NCBI RefSeq assembly: GCF_027409185.1
Contig: NC_084460.1
Span: 60,586,501-60,650,500, forward strand
Direction of reading: 5' to 3'
Length of the DNA stretch: 64,000 nt
Source: Cynocephalus volans
Lineage: Eukaryota; Chordata; Mammalia; Dermoptera; Cynocephalidae
The stretch's first letter is position 1. The number at the start of each line of letters is the position of its first letter. A model generated the notes under the pieces. The model saw nothing but the letters and a program-made list of their open reading frames with translations, was not told the DNA's origin and made no database searches. Positions 51,450 through 61,915 of this stretch are shown piece after piece. Both the position numbers and the translations under genes were made by a program.

Positions 51450-51783
51450 TGAAATAAAGTGAGCCAAGATGCCAGGTACCATTCAAGCTTTCTTAAAGAA
51501 AGAAATCTGCTGGGATGTGCTCAAAGTAGAAGGCAGCCGAGGGCTGCCCTGGGTGGTAGAGCTTATATAGTGTGCCAAGGGCTGGCTGATACCATCAAGA
51601 AGGTTCATTATGCTAATGTGGATTGGGGTGGAGAACTGCATCCTTGCAGAAGCAAAAGGGGTTTCTGTTTAAGTCAGGAGGCTTCTTGTAAAAGGAAGGG
51701 GGGAGGGGAGAGGAGGAGGTGGGTGGCGCCATTTTGTACTTGGGCTTGTTTGAAGTGGTGCTGGTTAAGTTGCAGATCTATTA
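51450..51783 (-). repeat. 3' LTR of the endogenous retrovirus
   Basis: 334 bases, ending GCAGATCTATTA on the plus strand as does the other LTR. The adjoining TTCCTGCCTTTT at 51784-51795 (minus strand AAAAGGCAGGAA) is the likely polypurine tract. Confidence 0.92.
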
Positions 51784-51879
51784 TTCCTGCCTTTTAAGTA
51801 TAGGAAAAAGGGGAAAAGGGTGGAGGTCTCATTCTTCTGAAGCTACTTCCTACTGGAGATGGGTGAAGATACTGAAAAA

Positions 51880-52970
51880 ATAAAAGATTTAGGTGGCGGG
51901 GAATTGGTCTCGTGTGGGGAGGCTGTATTCCTCTGGGGAAGGATCACTGATTCTGAGGGGCTGATATTCTCCTTGCAGGGACAATTCAGCAACATTTTGG
52001 TTGGTGAAAGCCTGCATACATTCCTGCAAGAAATTAGAGAAACACCAAAAGAGACAAGGGCCAAAAAGTAGGATAATACGCACACAGTTAGGGGTCCTAG
52101 TAGGGGCATAAGCCAAGGTATCCAAGGGTTCAGTGAAATGGTTTAAGTTGTTTTGGATCACCCCAGACCCATTTACATAATAACAGCATTCCTCCCCCAA
52201 GAAGAGGCAGGTGCCTTCCTTCTTGGCTGTAAGGAAGTAAAGGGCCTGATGGTTCTGTAAAGCGACTGTGCACTGTCATGAGTGAGGTGACCTGTCACTG
52301 GAGGTAGGAGATGCTATCTATGCTTAGTTCTTCTGACAGTTTTTGATAGAATTGAGAGGCAGTAGCAGGGCCCGCTATGCCAGTTCCAGTTGCAGGGAGG
52401 ATCCCTGCCCCACTTAAAAGGTACAATTAGTGCCCTACAGGAGCAGGAGCACTTCCTGGGGCGGCTGAAGTTAGTCCCAGTCCCGTCTCCATCTTTCCAT
52501 CTGTCTGGAGGGTGATGTCAGGGATGAGCCCAAAGAATAAGCAAGAAATTGTGTTGGGGGGGCAGGAAACAAGATAATGTAGTTTTACAAAGGAAACATA
52601 TTCCGGTTTTAGGGCACGGATGAGGAGGGGGTGAGTGGTAGCGTTTGGTGTTAGTGAGGCAGAGTGTGGGCAGGCCCCGCATAACGCTGACAGTCCCCAC
52701 TGAGGTGAGATTAGAGGAAAGTGAAGAGATATTTGTGTAAACATTGCGAGCTGCATCGACAGGGAGGGGGGTGACCACAAAAAGTTTCTCACGAAGTGGG
52801 AGACAGGTGAGTCACTCAGGGACCAGTCTGATTCACTGAGGACTGCATCGTCCCTATGGACCTGGATCCTCCATGTTCCAGGTAAGGGGGAGCACTGAGA
52901 TAGGAGGAAAAACACGGGAAGGATGCGAAGGGTTGAGAGCCAAAAGAATTTAAAGGGCACGTTGTCACAA
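51880..52970 (-). pseudogene. ERV env remnant
   Basis: Frame 52960-52427 starts with a hydrophobic leader and covers part of the surface subunit. In another frame, a CX6CC motif of the transmembrane subunit is readable at about 52210-52180, next to the usual immunosuppressive-type segment. Stops and frame changes separate all parts, so no Env can be produced. Confidence 0.75.
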
Positions 52971-53409
52971 TGAAATTGCTAAGAAGCATCCTACTGATAG
53001 GAGGTAAAGAAGTGCCAGGAGAAATCTTCCTATAATGTTACAATCTTTTGGGGCAGCACTGACCAATCATGTAGCAAGTACTAGAACAGATAGTATAATA
53101 ATAGCTCTCATGCGAGGTACGTGAAGTGGGCCTGCAAGAGTGAGAGGATAATCACTGGGGAAAGATCATCCTTCTTCTGGGATTGGGGGAAGAGTGGAGG
53201 TCCCGGAGATTCCCAGTTTGGTGGGTCCTAAAATGGACGAAGTGTGAGGAGATGTTGGGTTGGGGGTTGAGTAGAGGGACCCCTCTGGCTTGGTGTTAAC
53301 AGATTTTTGGGTAAAGTCTCAGGTGCTAGTTGTACCAAGGATAAGTGATACCAAGGGGACCTTTCTTAGTACTTTTACTGCCATGGGGATGGTGAGAGGG
53401 GCTTTGGGA

Positions 53410-54580
53410 TTCGGGTTTTAATATACACTTGCTGTCCTGGGCTCAGTTTAAAGTCTGAGGGGGTGGTGGGGAAAGGATGAGGTAATAGAAGGTTGGCCTG
53501 TTCCTGAAGAAGATCCCTAATGAGCAAAAGAGTAGGGAGATACTGGCCTAAACGTCATGAGCTGGAAGGGAGAGGTGTGAGAGTGAAGGGCCTACAGTAC
53601 ATAAGTTCGAGGGGACTGAGGCCTGTGGACTTGTGGGGGACAGCCCATAGGCAAGTGAGTGACTGGTGGGGAGGCCAAAACGAGGGATGATTTCTGAGCT
53701 GAGGGCATGAGTTACTGCTCTAGCATCCTCTGAAGTGCAGGGAAAAGCCTCAAACCAACCTGAAAAGGTATCTACTAAGGTTAGAAGATAGTGTGTCCTT
53801 TTGTGGGGAGAGTAATATAAAGGCTGAAGAAGGTGTAGTAGGAGTTCATAGCCTATATGAACTGAATTATGGAAATCTAAAAGGACTTGCTCAGCTTGTG
53901 TAGTAGGGAGGACATAGCAACCAGAGAGAGTGTACCAGTTGTCCTTTCTCTGTGCCCCCAACTGTTGGAGGTGTTGTATTTCTTGGAGTGTGTATTGGGA
54001 TAAGGGCATAGGGGCCATGAGAAGGACCTGAGCAGGAGAGGAAGAGTGGGGGCCTGGTGACTGAGCAGCCTGTTTTGTGGTTAGATCCGCCAGTTTGTTT
54101 CCCTGGGCTATGGGGTCATTGGAGGTTTGGTGTCCTCTGCGGTGTATAACCCCAACCTCCTTTGGGAGTTGTGCAGGCTCAGTAGCTTGTGTTAGATTTA
54201 CTACGGCATAACCTGCTCAGGGTACGGGCGTGGAGGTGACGCTCCCATCTATGATCCATGTAATGGGATGCAGGGAGATGTGTGGAAAGGAATTGAGAAA
54301 GAGGTCTAAAGCCTCCATGCAATTGTGTTCTAAGGGTCATGAATGTTTTGGGATGAGAGTGGCTGGATTTTAAGGGAGGGCAAGGTTTAAAGGAGAACTG
54401 GGAGTTTTCAATGAAAGTAAAGTGAATAAGCTGTAGGCAGGAAAGGGAGAGAATTGACTTGGCCTTATGGCTGAGAAGGTCTTGACTGTTTGCTGTTTAA
54501 AAGTTAGTTTAGAGCTTTCTTATGCTAAAAGGGTGGCTGCCTCCAAGGCCCATAAATAGGTGCCCATTCTCCAGATGTGG
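53410..54580 (-). pseudogene. ERV RNase H and integrase remnant
   Basis: 54560-54060 is RNase H-derived and much decayed. Frame 54018-53548 contains integrase: the HH part of the zinc domain (HNSVH) passes directly to LTLVDTFSGWFEAFP of the catalytic core, so the CxxC part and the first core strand look deleted. Confidence 0.75.
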
Positions 54581-54587
54581 TGTCTAG

Positions 54588-55400
54588 TTACTTAGAGAGG
54601 TATGTAATCAGGGAGAAAATATCTCTTGCCTTTTGTCCCAAAACCCCAACTGCCAATCTTTTGGTTTTGGTGACATATAGGATAAAAGGAGGAGATAAGT
54701 TTGGGAGAGAGAGAGCTGGGGCTGCGAGGAGAGTGGATTTTAATCGCTGAAAGAGAGAATGAATGGGCTGTGTGGGATCTAAAGGAACAGCAGGATCCCC
54801 TTTGGCTGCCCCATAAAGTGGCTTTGCTAGAATGCCAAAGTTAGGAATCCATAGGCGAAGATACCCTGCAAGCCCAAAGAAAGAAAGGATTTCACCCTTT
54901 GCAGTAGGAGTAGGGAGTTCAGAAATTAGACTCTTGAACTGAAGGAGAAGAAATCTGGGCCTTGCTGGGGGATGCTCAATATCCCCCGGAGTCCAGGAAA
55001 TTAAGGAGAGCAACAGTGTGGGCTTGTGACTCCTCATAGGAGGGGCTACAAAGGAGGAGGAGGTCACCCACATATTGTATTAAAGTGCTAGAGGTTAGGG
55101 GAAGTTCAGATAAGTCTTGAGCTAAAGCCTGTCCAGAAAGTGGGGGCTATCCCAAAACCCCTGAGGTAGTACTGTCCAGGTGAGTTGTTGGGATGATGTG
55201 TATCAGGATTAGTCCTGTACTAAATGGTATGAGCCATTAGGCCTTATAACCAGAAGGATGGATGTATTAAAAGCAAGTGGGTAGGCCATAAGAGATGAGA
55301 AGAAAGGAGTTTGTGTATGATGGGTTTTAAGCCTATTAGGTGTTTGTTAGTTATGGGGTACTGTGGGACATTAGGGAACAAAGAGGGGTTCAGCAATTTA
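54588..55400 (-). pseudogene. ERV reverse transcriptase remnant
   Basis: The fingers/palm part is badly broken; the polymerase box reads YVGD at 55074-55063 in place of YVDD, so one catalytic aspartate is lost. The connection region in frame 55073-54588 is recognisable by SFFGLAGYLRLWIPNF and the LAAPALSLPNLSPPFILYV block. Confidence 0.8.
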
Positions 55401-55459
55401 ACAAGGATAGGGGAATGGTGCGTAGCAATGGAGGGAGAAGAAGTGTCCCATACTAGGGA

Positions 55460-55860
55460 TTAACCTTGTCCGAGGGGGAGGGGAAGGTGGACACCCCAGG
55501 GGCCAGGTCTGGGTGCGTCCTGTAACAGGAGTATTGTAGCTAGCATTAAAGTGTTTAGGGTAAGAGTAGCTTTCAATTTGAAAAGAATGTCCTGTCCCAG
55601 TAAGGGGGCTGGGCATTGAGGCATTATTAATAATTTGTGTGTGAATTGGGTGTGATATAGGGTGCAGGAAAGGGGTTGAGTGATCCGTGGGCAGTATTCT
55701 GATCCCGTGACCCCTACTATTGTGATAGAGGATGGGATTGTTGGTCCTGCATACTTAGGAAAGGTAAAGTAAATGGCCCCTGTATCAATGACAAAAGAGA
55801 TCGGCTTACCTGCTACAAGGTGAGTTACCTTGGGCTCACGCATGGTGATCTCCATGGGGG
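55460..55860 (-). pseudogene. ERV protease remnant
   Basis: Frame 55855-55460 holds the aspartic protease active site in VIDTGAIYF (catalytic triad DTG) and a C-terminal LLGQDIL segment (typical LLGRDLL). Open for 131 codons, but without a functional gag-pol context. Confidence 0.8.
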
Positions 55861-55985
55861 CCTCAGGCCCTGGGCATTATCAGTCCTCCTCCTGCGCAAA
55901 GCTGAGAAGCTCCGGTAGGGATGGCCGTGAAGCCAAAGGCTGTTGGTTGGGGACTGGGCCACTCCCTCTCTGGCAAGCAGCACAG

Positions 55986-56990
55986 TCAATCCCCCAGTGA
56001 CCTAGTCATTTGCAGTGAGGACAGATTACAACAGGCCTGTGCCAAGTGGCCCAGTTGACTGCATTTGAAGCAGTTCCTGGGTGGCTTGCCCCTTGAGACA
56101 GCTGGCTTTGGAGTATGTGAGCCTTGGATGGCATTAGCAAGGAGCTGGTATTTGGCCTGATCTCTTTTATAGTTTTTTTGAATATCAGGGGCTGATTGGG
56201 TAATGAAATAAGAGTGTAAGAGGGCCATGCCTGCAAGGGAGTTTGGGTCTATACATGTGTATTTATGTAAAGCCTCAGAGAGGTGGGTTAGGAACTCACT
56301 GGTATTTTCAGTGCATCTCTGTATGATTTCTCTAAGCTTGTCATAACTGACTGACTTGTGAGTAGCCTTTTGGAGGCTATATATCAAGTGTGTGATCATG
56401 TTATCCTGGAGATCCCGATCCCTGTGGCCGGCCTTGTAGTTCCAATTTGGGTCCCTGCAAGGAACAACAATGGCTCCCACAGGCCACCTATTATTTTGAG
56501 CATGTACCTGAGCCACCATCTAGACCTGCTCCCTGTACATGGACTCAGACAATTTCTTCCATCCCAGCCACTTCACAGAAGGGTTATAAAAAGCCGGAGC
56601 TGAGGCAGGGTTGTTAGCTGACAAAGGGGGAGAAGGGGAGGAGTTGGGCTGAAGACAAGCCTCTGGAGGCCAGGTGTGGGGAAGAGAGAGAAATGTGGAG
56701 GGCTGACAGATTAGGAGATTGATCTGAGTCTGGAAGGAGAGGTCGAGCATGAGCTAGGAGAATCTGAGACATAGGACAGTTTTGACAGAGAGAACACGTT
56801 CAGAGCTAGGAAAAGGCCTGAACAAGGAATCTCTACAGATTTTGCCATTCCAGTGAGTGTCTAAATCGAGTGCCATCTTGTGGCCACTGGGATCCATTGT
56901 AACAAGGTGTTTGAGTTTTAATGTCTCCCTGGAGGCCAAGAAATTGGCCAGGAGATGGCCCAGACGCGTAAAGTGGCCCAGAGACATAGA
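55986..56990 (-). pseudogene. ERV gag remnant
   Basis: Frame 56519-55986 contains a capsid-like region with the conserved QSAPDIQKN-type segment near 56190 and one nucleocapsid zinc knuckle, CFKCSQLGHLAQAC (CX2CX4HX4C) near 56070-56030. Upstream frames at 56987-56754 and 56750-56520 cover the matrix/linker part but are separated by stops. The knuckle is intact, though the protein cannot be made whole. Confidence 0.8.
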
Positions 56991-57525
56991 GCGGCCCAGA
57001 GGTATAGAGTGTAGAGTACAGTAGAAAACGAGATGCTTAGGTTCAATGTCTCCCTAGAGGCCAAGAAATTGGCCAGGAGACAGCCCAAGGGAGTAGAGTG
57101 TGGAGGTTTAGATTGTGAGGATCTAATTTAGAGGGTGAGAAAGGGCAGTCAGTCCTGGTAGAAGAAGCGTGCCAATAAATAGCATTCTTTCTGTTGTCCA
57201 CATTCTTTTCGAGAGAGAAAAAGCCACCAACCAGCTAATGAAGCGTCCTTCAATAGCTGAGGGGCACCAGAAGAGTTCCCTCAGCCAGGTGTCTGGGTTT
57301 TGTAGAGACCAAAGTCGTAGAGGGAGTAGTCGGGGGAACCATAGAAATAGGCAGGACAGACCCACTGACTCACCCTGAATTGAGGCGGCTGTTGGATGCA
57401 TTGGTCTGAAACAGCAAAAGTAGAGAGTCCTGAGTGTACCTGGTTATGGCAGGTCCAGGGAGGGCTGCCGAGGGCCAATCACCCCAAGAGAGAGGGGATC
57501 GTACACAAAGTTGGCCAAAACCCTT

Positions 57526-57543
57526 CCCCGGGTTTTGGCACCA
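57526..57543 (-). other. Primer-binding site, tRNA-Phe type
   Basis: Minus strand TGGTGCCAAAACCCGGGG directly follows the 5' LTR after three bases. It matches the complement of the 3' end of tRNA-Phe (TGGTGCCGAAACCCGGGA, from general knowledge) at 16 of 18 bases. Confidence 0.85.
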
Positions 57544-57546
57544 TAA

Positions 57547-57905
57547 TGAAAGAAAGTAAGTGGAGATGCTGGGTATCGTTCAAACTTTATTAAAGAAAGA
57601 AAATCTGCTGGGTTGTGCTCAGAGTAGCAGGCAACCCAGGGCTGCCCTGAAAAGGGGACAGCACCTGGTGTGGGGGTGGTAAAACTTATATAGCGTGCCA
57701 AGGGCTGGCTGATACCATCAAGGAGGGACATTATGCTAATGTGGATCTGGGTGGAGAACTGCATCCTTGCAGAAGCAAAAGGGGTTTCTGTTTAAGTCAG
57801 GAGCTTCTTGTAAAGAGAAGGGGGGAGGGGAGGGGAGGAGGTGGGCGGTGCCATTTTGTACTTGGGCTTGTCTAAAGTGGCGCTGGTTATGTTGCAGATC
57901 TATTA
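57547..57905 (-). repeat. 5' LTR of the endogenous retrovirus
   Basis: 359 bases. Aligns throughout with 51450-51783, sharing GTGCCAAGGGCTGGCTGATACC, GGAGAACTGCATCCTTGCAG and GCCATTTTGTACTTGGGCTTG. On the minus strand it contains TATATAAG (TATA-like) at about 57686-57693 and AATAAAG near its end as poly(A) signal. Confidence 0.93.
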
Positions 57906-57910
57906 GGGAC

Positions 57911-58525
57911 AGCATGTGAGTCTTCTCTGCCTCCTGCTACCTAAATGGTTTGCTGCAGATCAGGGGCTCAATAAACGCCCACTGAGCAAGTGACTGAATG
58001 ACCAGGTCAGAAAGGGAGTTCCACAACAGGCCACTTTAAGGCCCTGAACATCCTTTTGGCTGCAACAGTCTGTTTGAGGACAGTTTGTATTCTTGGGGCT
58101 GGGTTTAACAGGAGCTGCAAAGCTGGAAAGATAATTACATTAAGAGCAGATTTAGAAGAAGTGACAGTGGGGTCGTAACCTCTAGTTTTAGGAATAATGC
58201 AGAAATAAAAGTTGTATTTTCAAAATCAGTTTAAAGAAACAGTGAGTTTTTATGGACTTTGACACTTTTCCTGGTCTCTGGATGGTAAATACATACTAGC
58301 ACTAAATGCAAATCCTGCCCTACCCTGCCCAGTTGGCTTCCAGTTGGCTTTCAGCTCCCTTGGTCAGCTGGTGTGTGTGACAGCTCCTCTGTACCTGCCA
58401 TTCTCAGGTACTAGAACAGGTGGGATTGATACTGCTGCTCCCTGCCCACAAAGAGGCTGCAATTTCACTGGACATACACAGCAACATTCCTGAAACAACT
58501 ATGGTTAAATGGTGTAATTACTGGA
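57911..58525. other. Intergenic, no element recognised
   Basis: Mixed composition; AATAAACGCCCACTGAGCAAGTGACTGAATGA near 57970 suggests an L2/MIR tail. Nothing else supportable. Confidence 0.4.
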
Positions 58526-58529
58526 AGCT

Positions 58530-58725
58530 CATTCATTATTCAGGTTTATGGGTTTGGACCCTGGCTTTATCATTTACTAGCTGTGTGACCTTGGGCATGT
58601 TGCTTAACCTCTCTGTGCTTCAACTTCCTCATCTATAAGTTGGGTATAACAGTATTATTTATCTCACAGAATTGTCATGAGGATCAAATGCATTAATATA
58701 AATAAACAATGATTCCTGGAACATA
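58530..58725 (+). repeat. MIR SINE
   Basis: TACTAGCTGTGTGACCTTGGGCATGTTGCTTAACCTCTCTGTGC in MIR core order, CATCTATAAGTTGGGTATAAC, and CAATGATTCCTGGAACATA. Confidence 0.88.
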
Positions 58726-58737
58726 ATATATATGTTA

Positions 58738-58738
58738 G

Positions 58739-58773
<35 letters not shown>

Positions 58774-58897
58774 GTTGTTGTTGTTGTTGTTGTTGTTATT
58801 ATTATTATTACTATTATTATTGGTGGCTGGCCAGTAACAGGGATCAAACCCTGAACCTTGGTGTTTTCAACACCACCTTCTAACTGAGTCATTATCA
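58738..58897 (-). mobile_element. SINE whose tail became an (ATT)n/(TTG)n microsatellite
   Basis: Short tRNA-derived SINE on the minus strand at about 58821-58887 (plus strand GGTGGCTGGCCAGTAACAGG). Its 3' tail is replaced by 80 bases of ATT and TTG triplets (58741-58820). GTCATTATTA (58738-58747) and GTCATTATCA (58888-58897) are the probable target duplications. Confidence 0.75.
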
Positions 58898-59167
58898 TTA
58901 CTATCAGGCACTGTGAAGATATCAAAAAATCTGTCACATGTTTCCTGCCTTAAGATGCTTCCAATCCATCAGGAAGTCCTACTCTGGAAAAAGTACATGC
59001 TGAGAGGTGAATGATATGATATGGGTAACAAGTGCCACAGGAATTAAAAGCATGGCAAGCCTAGAGTGAACTGTAGCAGTCAGGGCAACCTTCCTGAGAG
59101 AAGGTTGTTTGAGTTGGTATTTGAAGGACAAAGGCAGATTTGGATGGAAGAGGGATCATGTTTTTAT

Positions 59168-59218
59168 CATGGTAGGTTAATTACCTACCATGTAGTAATA
59201 TTGTTGTTATAACAACAA
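59168..59218. other. Two adjacent inverted repeats
   Basis: CATGGTAGGT (59168-59177) and ACCTACCATG (59183-59192) form a 10 bp stem with a TAATT loop. TTGTTGTTATAACAACAA at 59201-59218 is an 18 bp perfect palindrome. They open a stretch (AATTTCAGTGGCTTAACACAAT) that resembles a DNA-transposon or LTR border. Confidence 0.6.
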
Positions 59219-60290
59219 CAACAAATTTCAGTGGCTTAACACAATAAAAATTTGTTTCTTGCTCTTGTCAATGGGCAGTGGAATCAGTGGCAGGGTGGAG
59301 GTGCCACTCTGCTCCCAACAATCATTCAGAGAGCCAGGCTTTTTCCATTCCCTAGGGCCTCCGAATCCACTACCAGATGCTCCGTGTGCCATCAGAGATG
59401 GAAGAGGAGAGGGTGCAGTATGGCACAGGAGGTTTTAATGGGCCCAGCTTGGAAGTGGAGTATATCACTTATCCTTATTCCATGGCCGCTCCTAACTGTG
59501 AGTGAGGCTGGGAAGAGTATTCCAGTCATGGGACCAGGCAAAGGAAACTGCTCTTGGTGCACACAGAGCATTCTAGGCAGGGGTAAGAAATTCATCCCAA
59601 TGCCTCTATTCCCAGAAATGAAGCTCCTAGCAACAAGTCTAAGCCTCTCACCGTCAGCCTATTCCAAGTGCTGGATGAAGTGTCATTACTATTGTCATAA
59701 TCAGGATCATCAGAATCATTTACCGAGTTGATTGAGTTGCCACATAACCACATTCCCTCCCAGTACCTCAATCTCCCCAGGGCAATAAGATTACTCTCAA
59801 GGATGCCATCAACCCTGGTCATAAGACAGAGGCTCCCTGTTTATAACCAAATTTAAATGCCAGTGTCCAAGACTGAGAATTGTTCACTGGACTGCCCAGA
59901 ACTCTTTGGAGAGGAGAAAGTGACCCTTTCATTGTGCCCCTCCTTTCTCCCTCCTGCTGCCTTGGGCAACCCTCTGGGTGGGCCCCTCAGAGGGAATATG
60001 GTGATAAAGCACCACCAGAACTGAGTCCTTTCCTCCTCCTTAGGCTGAGATGGTGGACGCCTACCTGGCCTATCAGGACTTTGGATCCAAGGTCGGCTCA
60101 GTCTAGAAATGGCTATCTCCAGATGCTGATCCAGGAGGATGACAGCACAGTCATTTCCTTGGCATGTTGAAACCAAGATCATCTAGAAAGCACCATGCAA
60201 ATGGCCCTTTCCCTGCACACTCCCCCTGAGCCACATCATCCTGCCTTTCAAGGGGACCAAGGGCCAGGGTCACTTCTTCCAGGAGGACAA
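59219..60290. other. Intergenic, no gene recognised
   Basis: Several open frames overlap on both strands but none resembles a known protein or shows splice structure. 59230-59480 may be an old transposon. Confidence 0.45.
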
Positions 60291-60299
60291 ACATTTTGG

Positions 60300-60570
60300 C
60301 CCTTGCTGGCCTCCATTTTCTCCCAGCCTTGAATGCATCTGGGCCTATGAACTGTACATTAGTTCCCAACTGGGTGTGACTTTCTCCCCAGGAGACATGT
60401 GGCAATAATATCTGGAGACATTTTGATCTGTTACCACTGGGGAGGGACACTTCTATTGGGTAGAGGCCAGGGATGCTGCTAAACATCCTACAGTGCACAG
60501 GACAGCTCCTCCTATCCCCCTAACAAAGAATCATCAGCCTGAAATGTCATAAGCACCAAGGGTAAGAAAC
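60300..60570 (+). mobile_element. MER20-like hAT transposon
   Basis: CCCAGGAGACATGTGGCAATA, TCTGGAGACATTTTGATCTGTTACCACTGGGG, GTAGAGGCCAGGGATGCTGCTAAACATCC and a terminal GGGTAAGAAACCCTG follow the MER20 pattern closely. Confidence 0.8.
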
Positions 60571-60810
60571 CCTGAACTGCAAGGATAGAACGTGCCCTGT
60601 GATCTACTGTGCACAACTGTGCTTCCAGGGAAGTATTACAACTTTGCTTCTCTGCCCTAGCATCTCAGAGACCAAGGAAACAATGGAGAGCAATTAAGAC
60701 CCTGGGCCAGGACCAGCAAGTTGGGGAAACTCCTCTGAAAATATCTAAAAATAGGATGTCTCATCCATCATGGTGCTGGGGAGGAGGGAGTCAGGTGTGG
60801 GAGGGTCGGT

Positions 60811-60835
60811 GCAGTGCAGTGCAGTGCAGTGCAGT
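60811..60835. repeat. (GCAGT)5 pentanucleotide repeat
   Basis: Five exact GCAGT units in an otherwise non-repetitive G-rich stretch. Confidence 0.95.
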
Positions 60836-60844
60836 CGGCACTGG

Positions 60845-61045
60845 CCATGTGGAGTTAGCCAAACCTGATTCCAATCTTGTCTCTGCCACTTTTGGCTGTG
60901 TGACCTAAGCAAGTTTCTTACCCTCTTTGGCTTTAACTTCCTTATTATGAAATGAGGATAAGCACTCCTCATTTGAAATGTTTTGATATGGGTTGAATGA
61001 GATGATAGAAGCACAGAGAAAACACTCATTAAACACTAATCCTTG
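60845..61045 (+). repeat. MIR SINE
   Basis: CTGATTCCAATCTTGTCTCTGCCACTTTTGGCTGTGTGACC, AACTTCCTTATTATGAAATGAGGATAA and CTCATTAAACACTA. Confidence 0.85.
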
Positions 61046-61489
61046 AGATTGACAATTCTAAAATGTTCTAAAGAGTGGTTCAGTCACAGAGATCTATGCT
61101 GACAGCTATGCTATTTTACAGGGTTAATGGATAACTTGGCTGCAATAGGCTGGATGGGAAGATTAGGGCCACCAGGCAGCACATGACCACAGGTTGTTTG
61201 ATGATGCGTTGGTAGAGCTGGAATGAAGTGCTTGCTGTGCTCTGTCTTAGTTGCTATGACAATGCTACAGTGGGCTCGGACATTGGACAGGAGTGGAAGG
61301 AGCCACACATTGTCCCATGGATGTGTAGTGGGTTAGAAATCTTGATTCTCCTTTGATCACAGAATAGGATTTTTAGGTAATGCATGAATGAGCCAAAAGG
61401 CTCTTGAGTAAGGGGACGAAAATCCACAGATAAGGTTGGCAAAAGCCATCTAATCAATTCTAATCACTGTTTAGGGATGGGATTGTGTA

Positions 61490-61915
61490 CTTTGACTGTT
61501 TTAGGTTGCTGGTTTGATTCCAGCTTGGATGACTGTTGACTACTTAACCTACTGATTGTTCTTTACTGCTTGAATGCTGTTTAAATATGCTAAAGAAATC
61601 GCTGTAGGAAGTATGTAGAAAAGTAAATGTTTACTAAGGACAAGCTGTTTGTTGGTGAATTGACCTAGCTGTTTACAAATTACATTCTGGAATGTCACAT
61701 TGTTAATTTACTGCTGTTACAAGTTTTACACTGCCTGTTTTTATGTCCTTCTTTGAAGATTGAATCAACTGATTTTTCTTGTGAAACTTCTTTGTCTTGT
61801 GAATAAAAAGGAAGGCTGATTTTGGATCAGGGCTGCTCCCCTGATGGGTGGCAGTCCCTCCAGGCCTCATTGATGGTACTTTGAGTGAATTCTTTCTTTC
61901 TTTTTTTTCTGTCTC
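61490..61915 (+). other. LTR-like sequence
   Basis: CTTGTCTTGTGAATAAAAAGGAAGG followed by a GC-richer segment and a T-rich end recall LTR U3-R-U5 order. Family and borders unknown. Confidence 0.3.

Larger units (their letters stand above)
51445..57910 (-). mobile_element. Endogenous retrovirus, class I (gamma-like), complete structure but decayed
   Basis: Provirus 51450-57905 in minus orientation flanked by a perfect GGGAC duplication (51445-51449 and 57906-57910). Order 5' to 3': LTR, primer site, gag, protease, reverse transcriptase, RNase H/integrase, env, polypurine tract, LTR. Each coding region is cut by several stops and frameshifts, so no product is possible. The single CCHC knuckle in gag, a tRNA-Phe-type primer site and the CX6CC motif in env point to an epsilon/gamma-like class I group such as HERV-F/H relatives. 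LTRs differ by many substitutions and a 26-base indel, so the insertion is old. Confidence 0.93.

Noticed and set aside
52427..54018. Long ERV frames as possibly co-opted env or integrase genes
   Set aside because: Env subunits are in different frames with stops, and integrase lacks part of its zinc domain and core, so no intact domain is left for a co-opted product.
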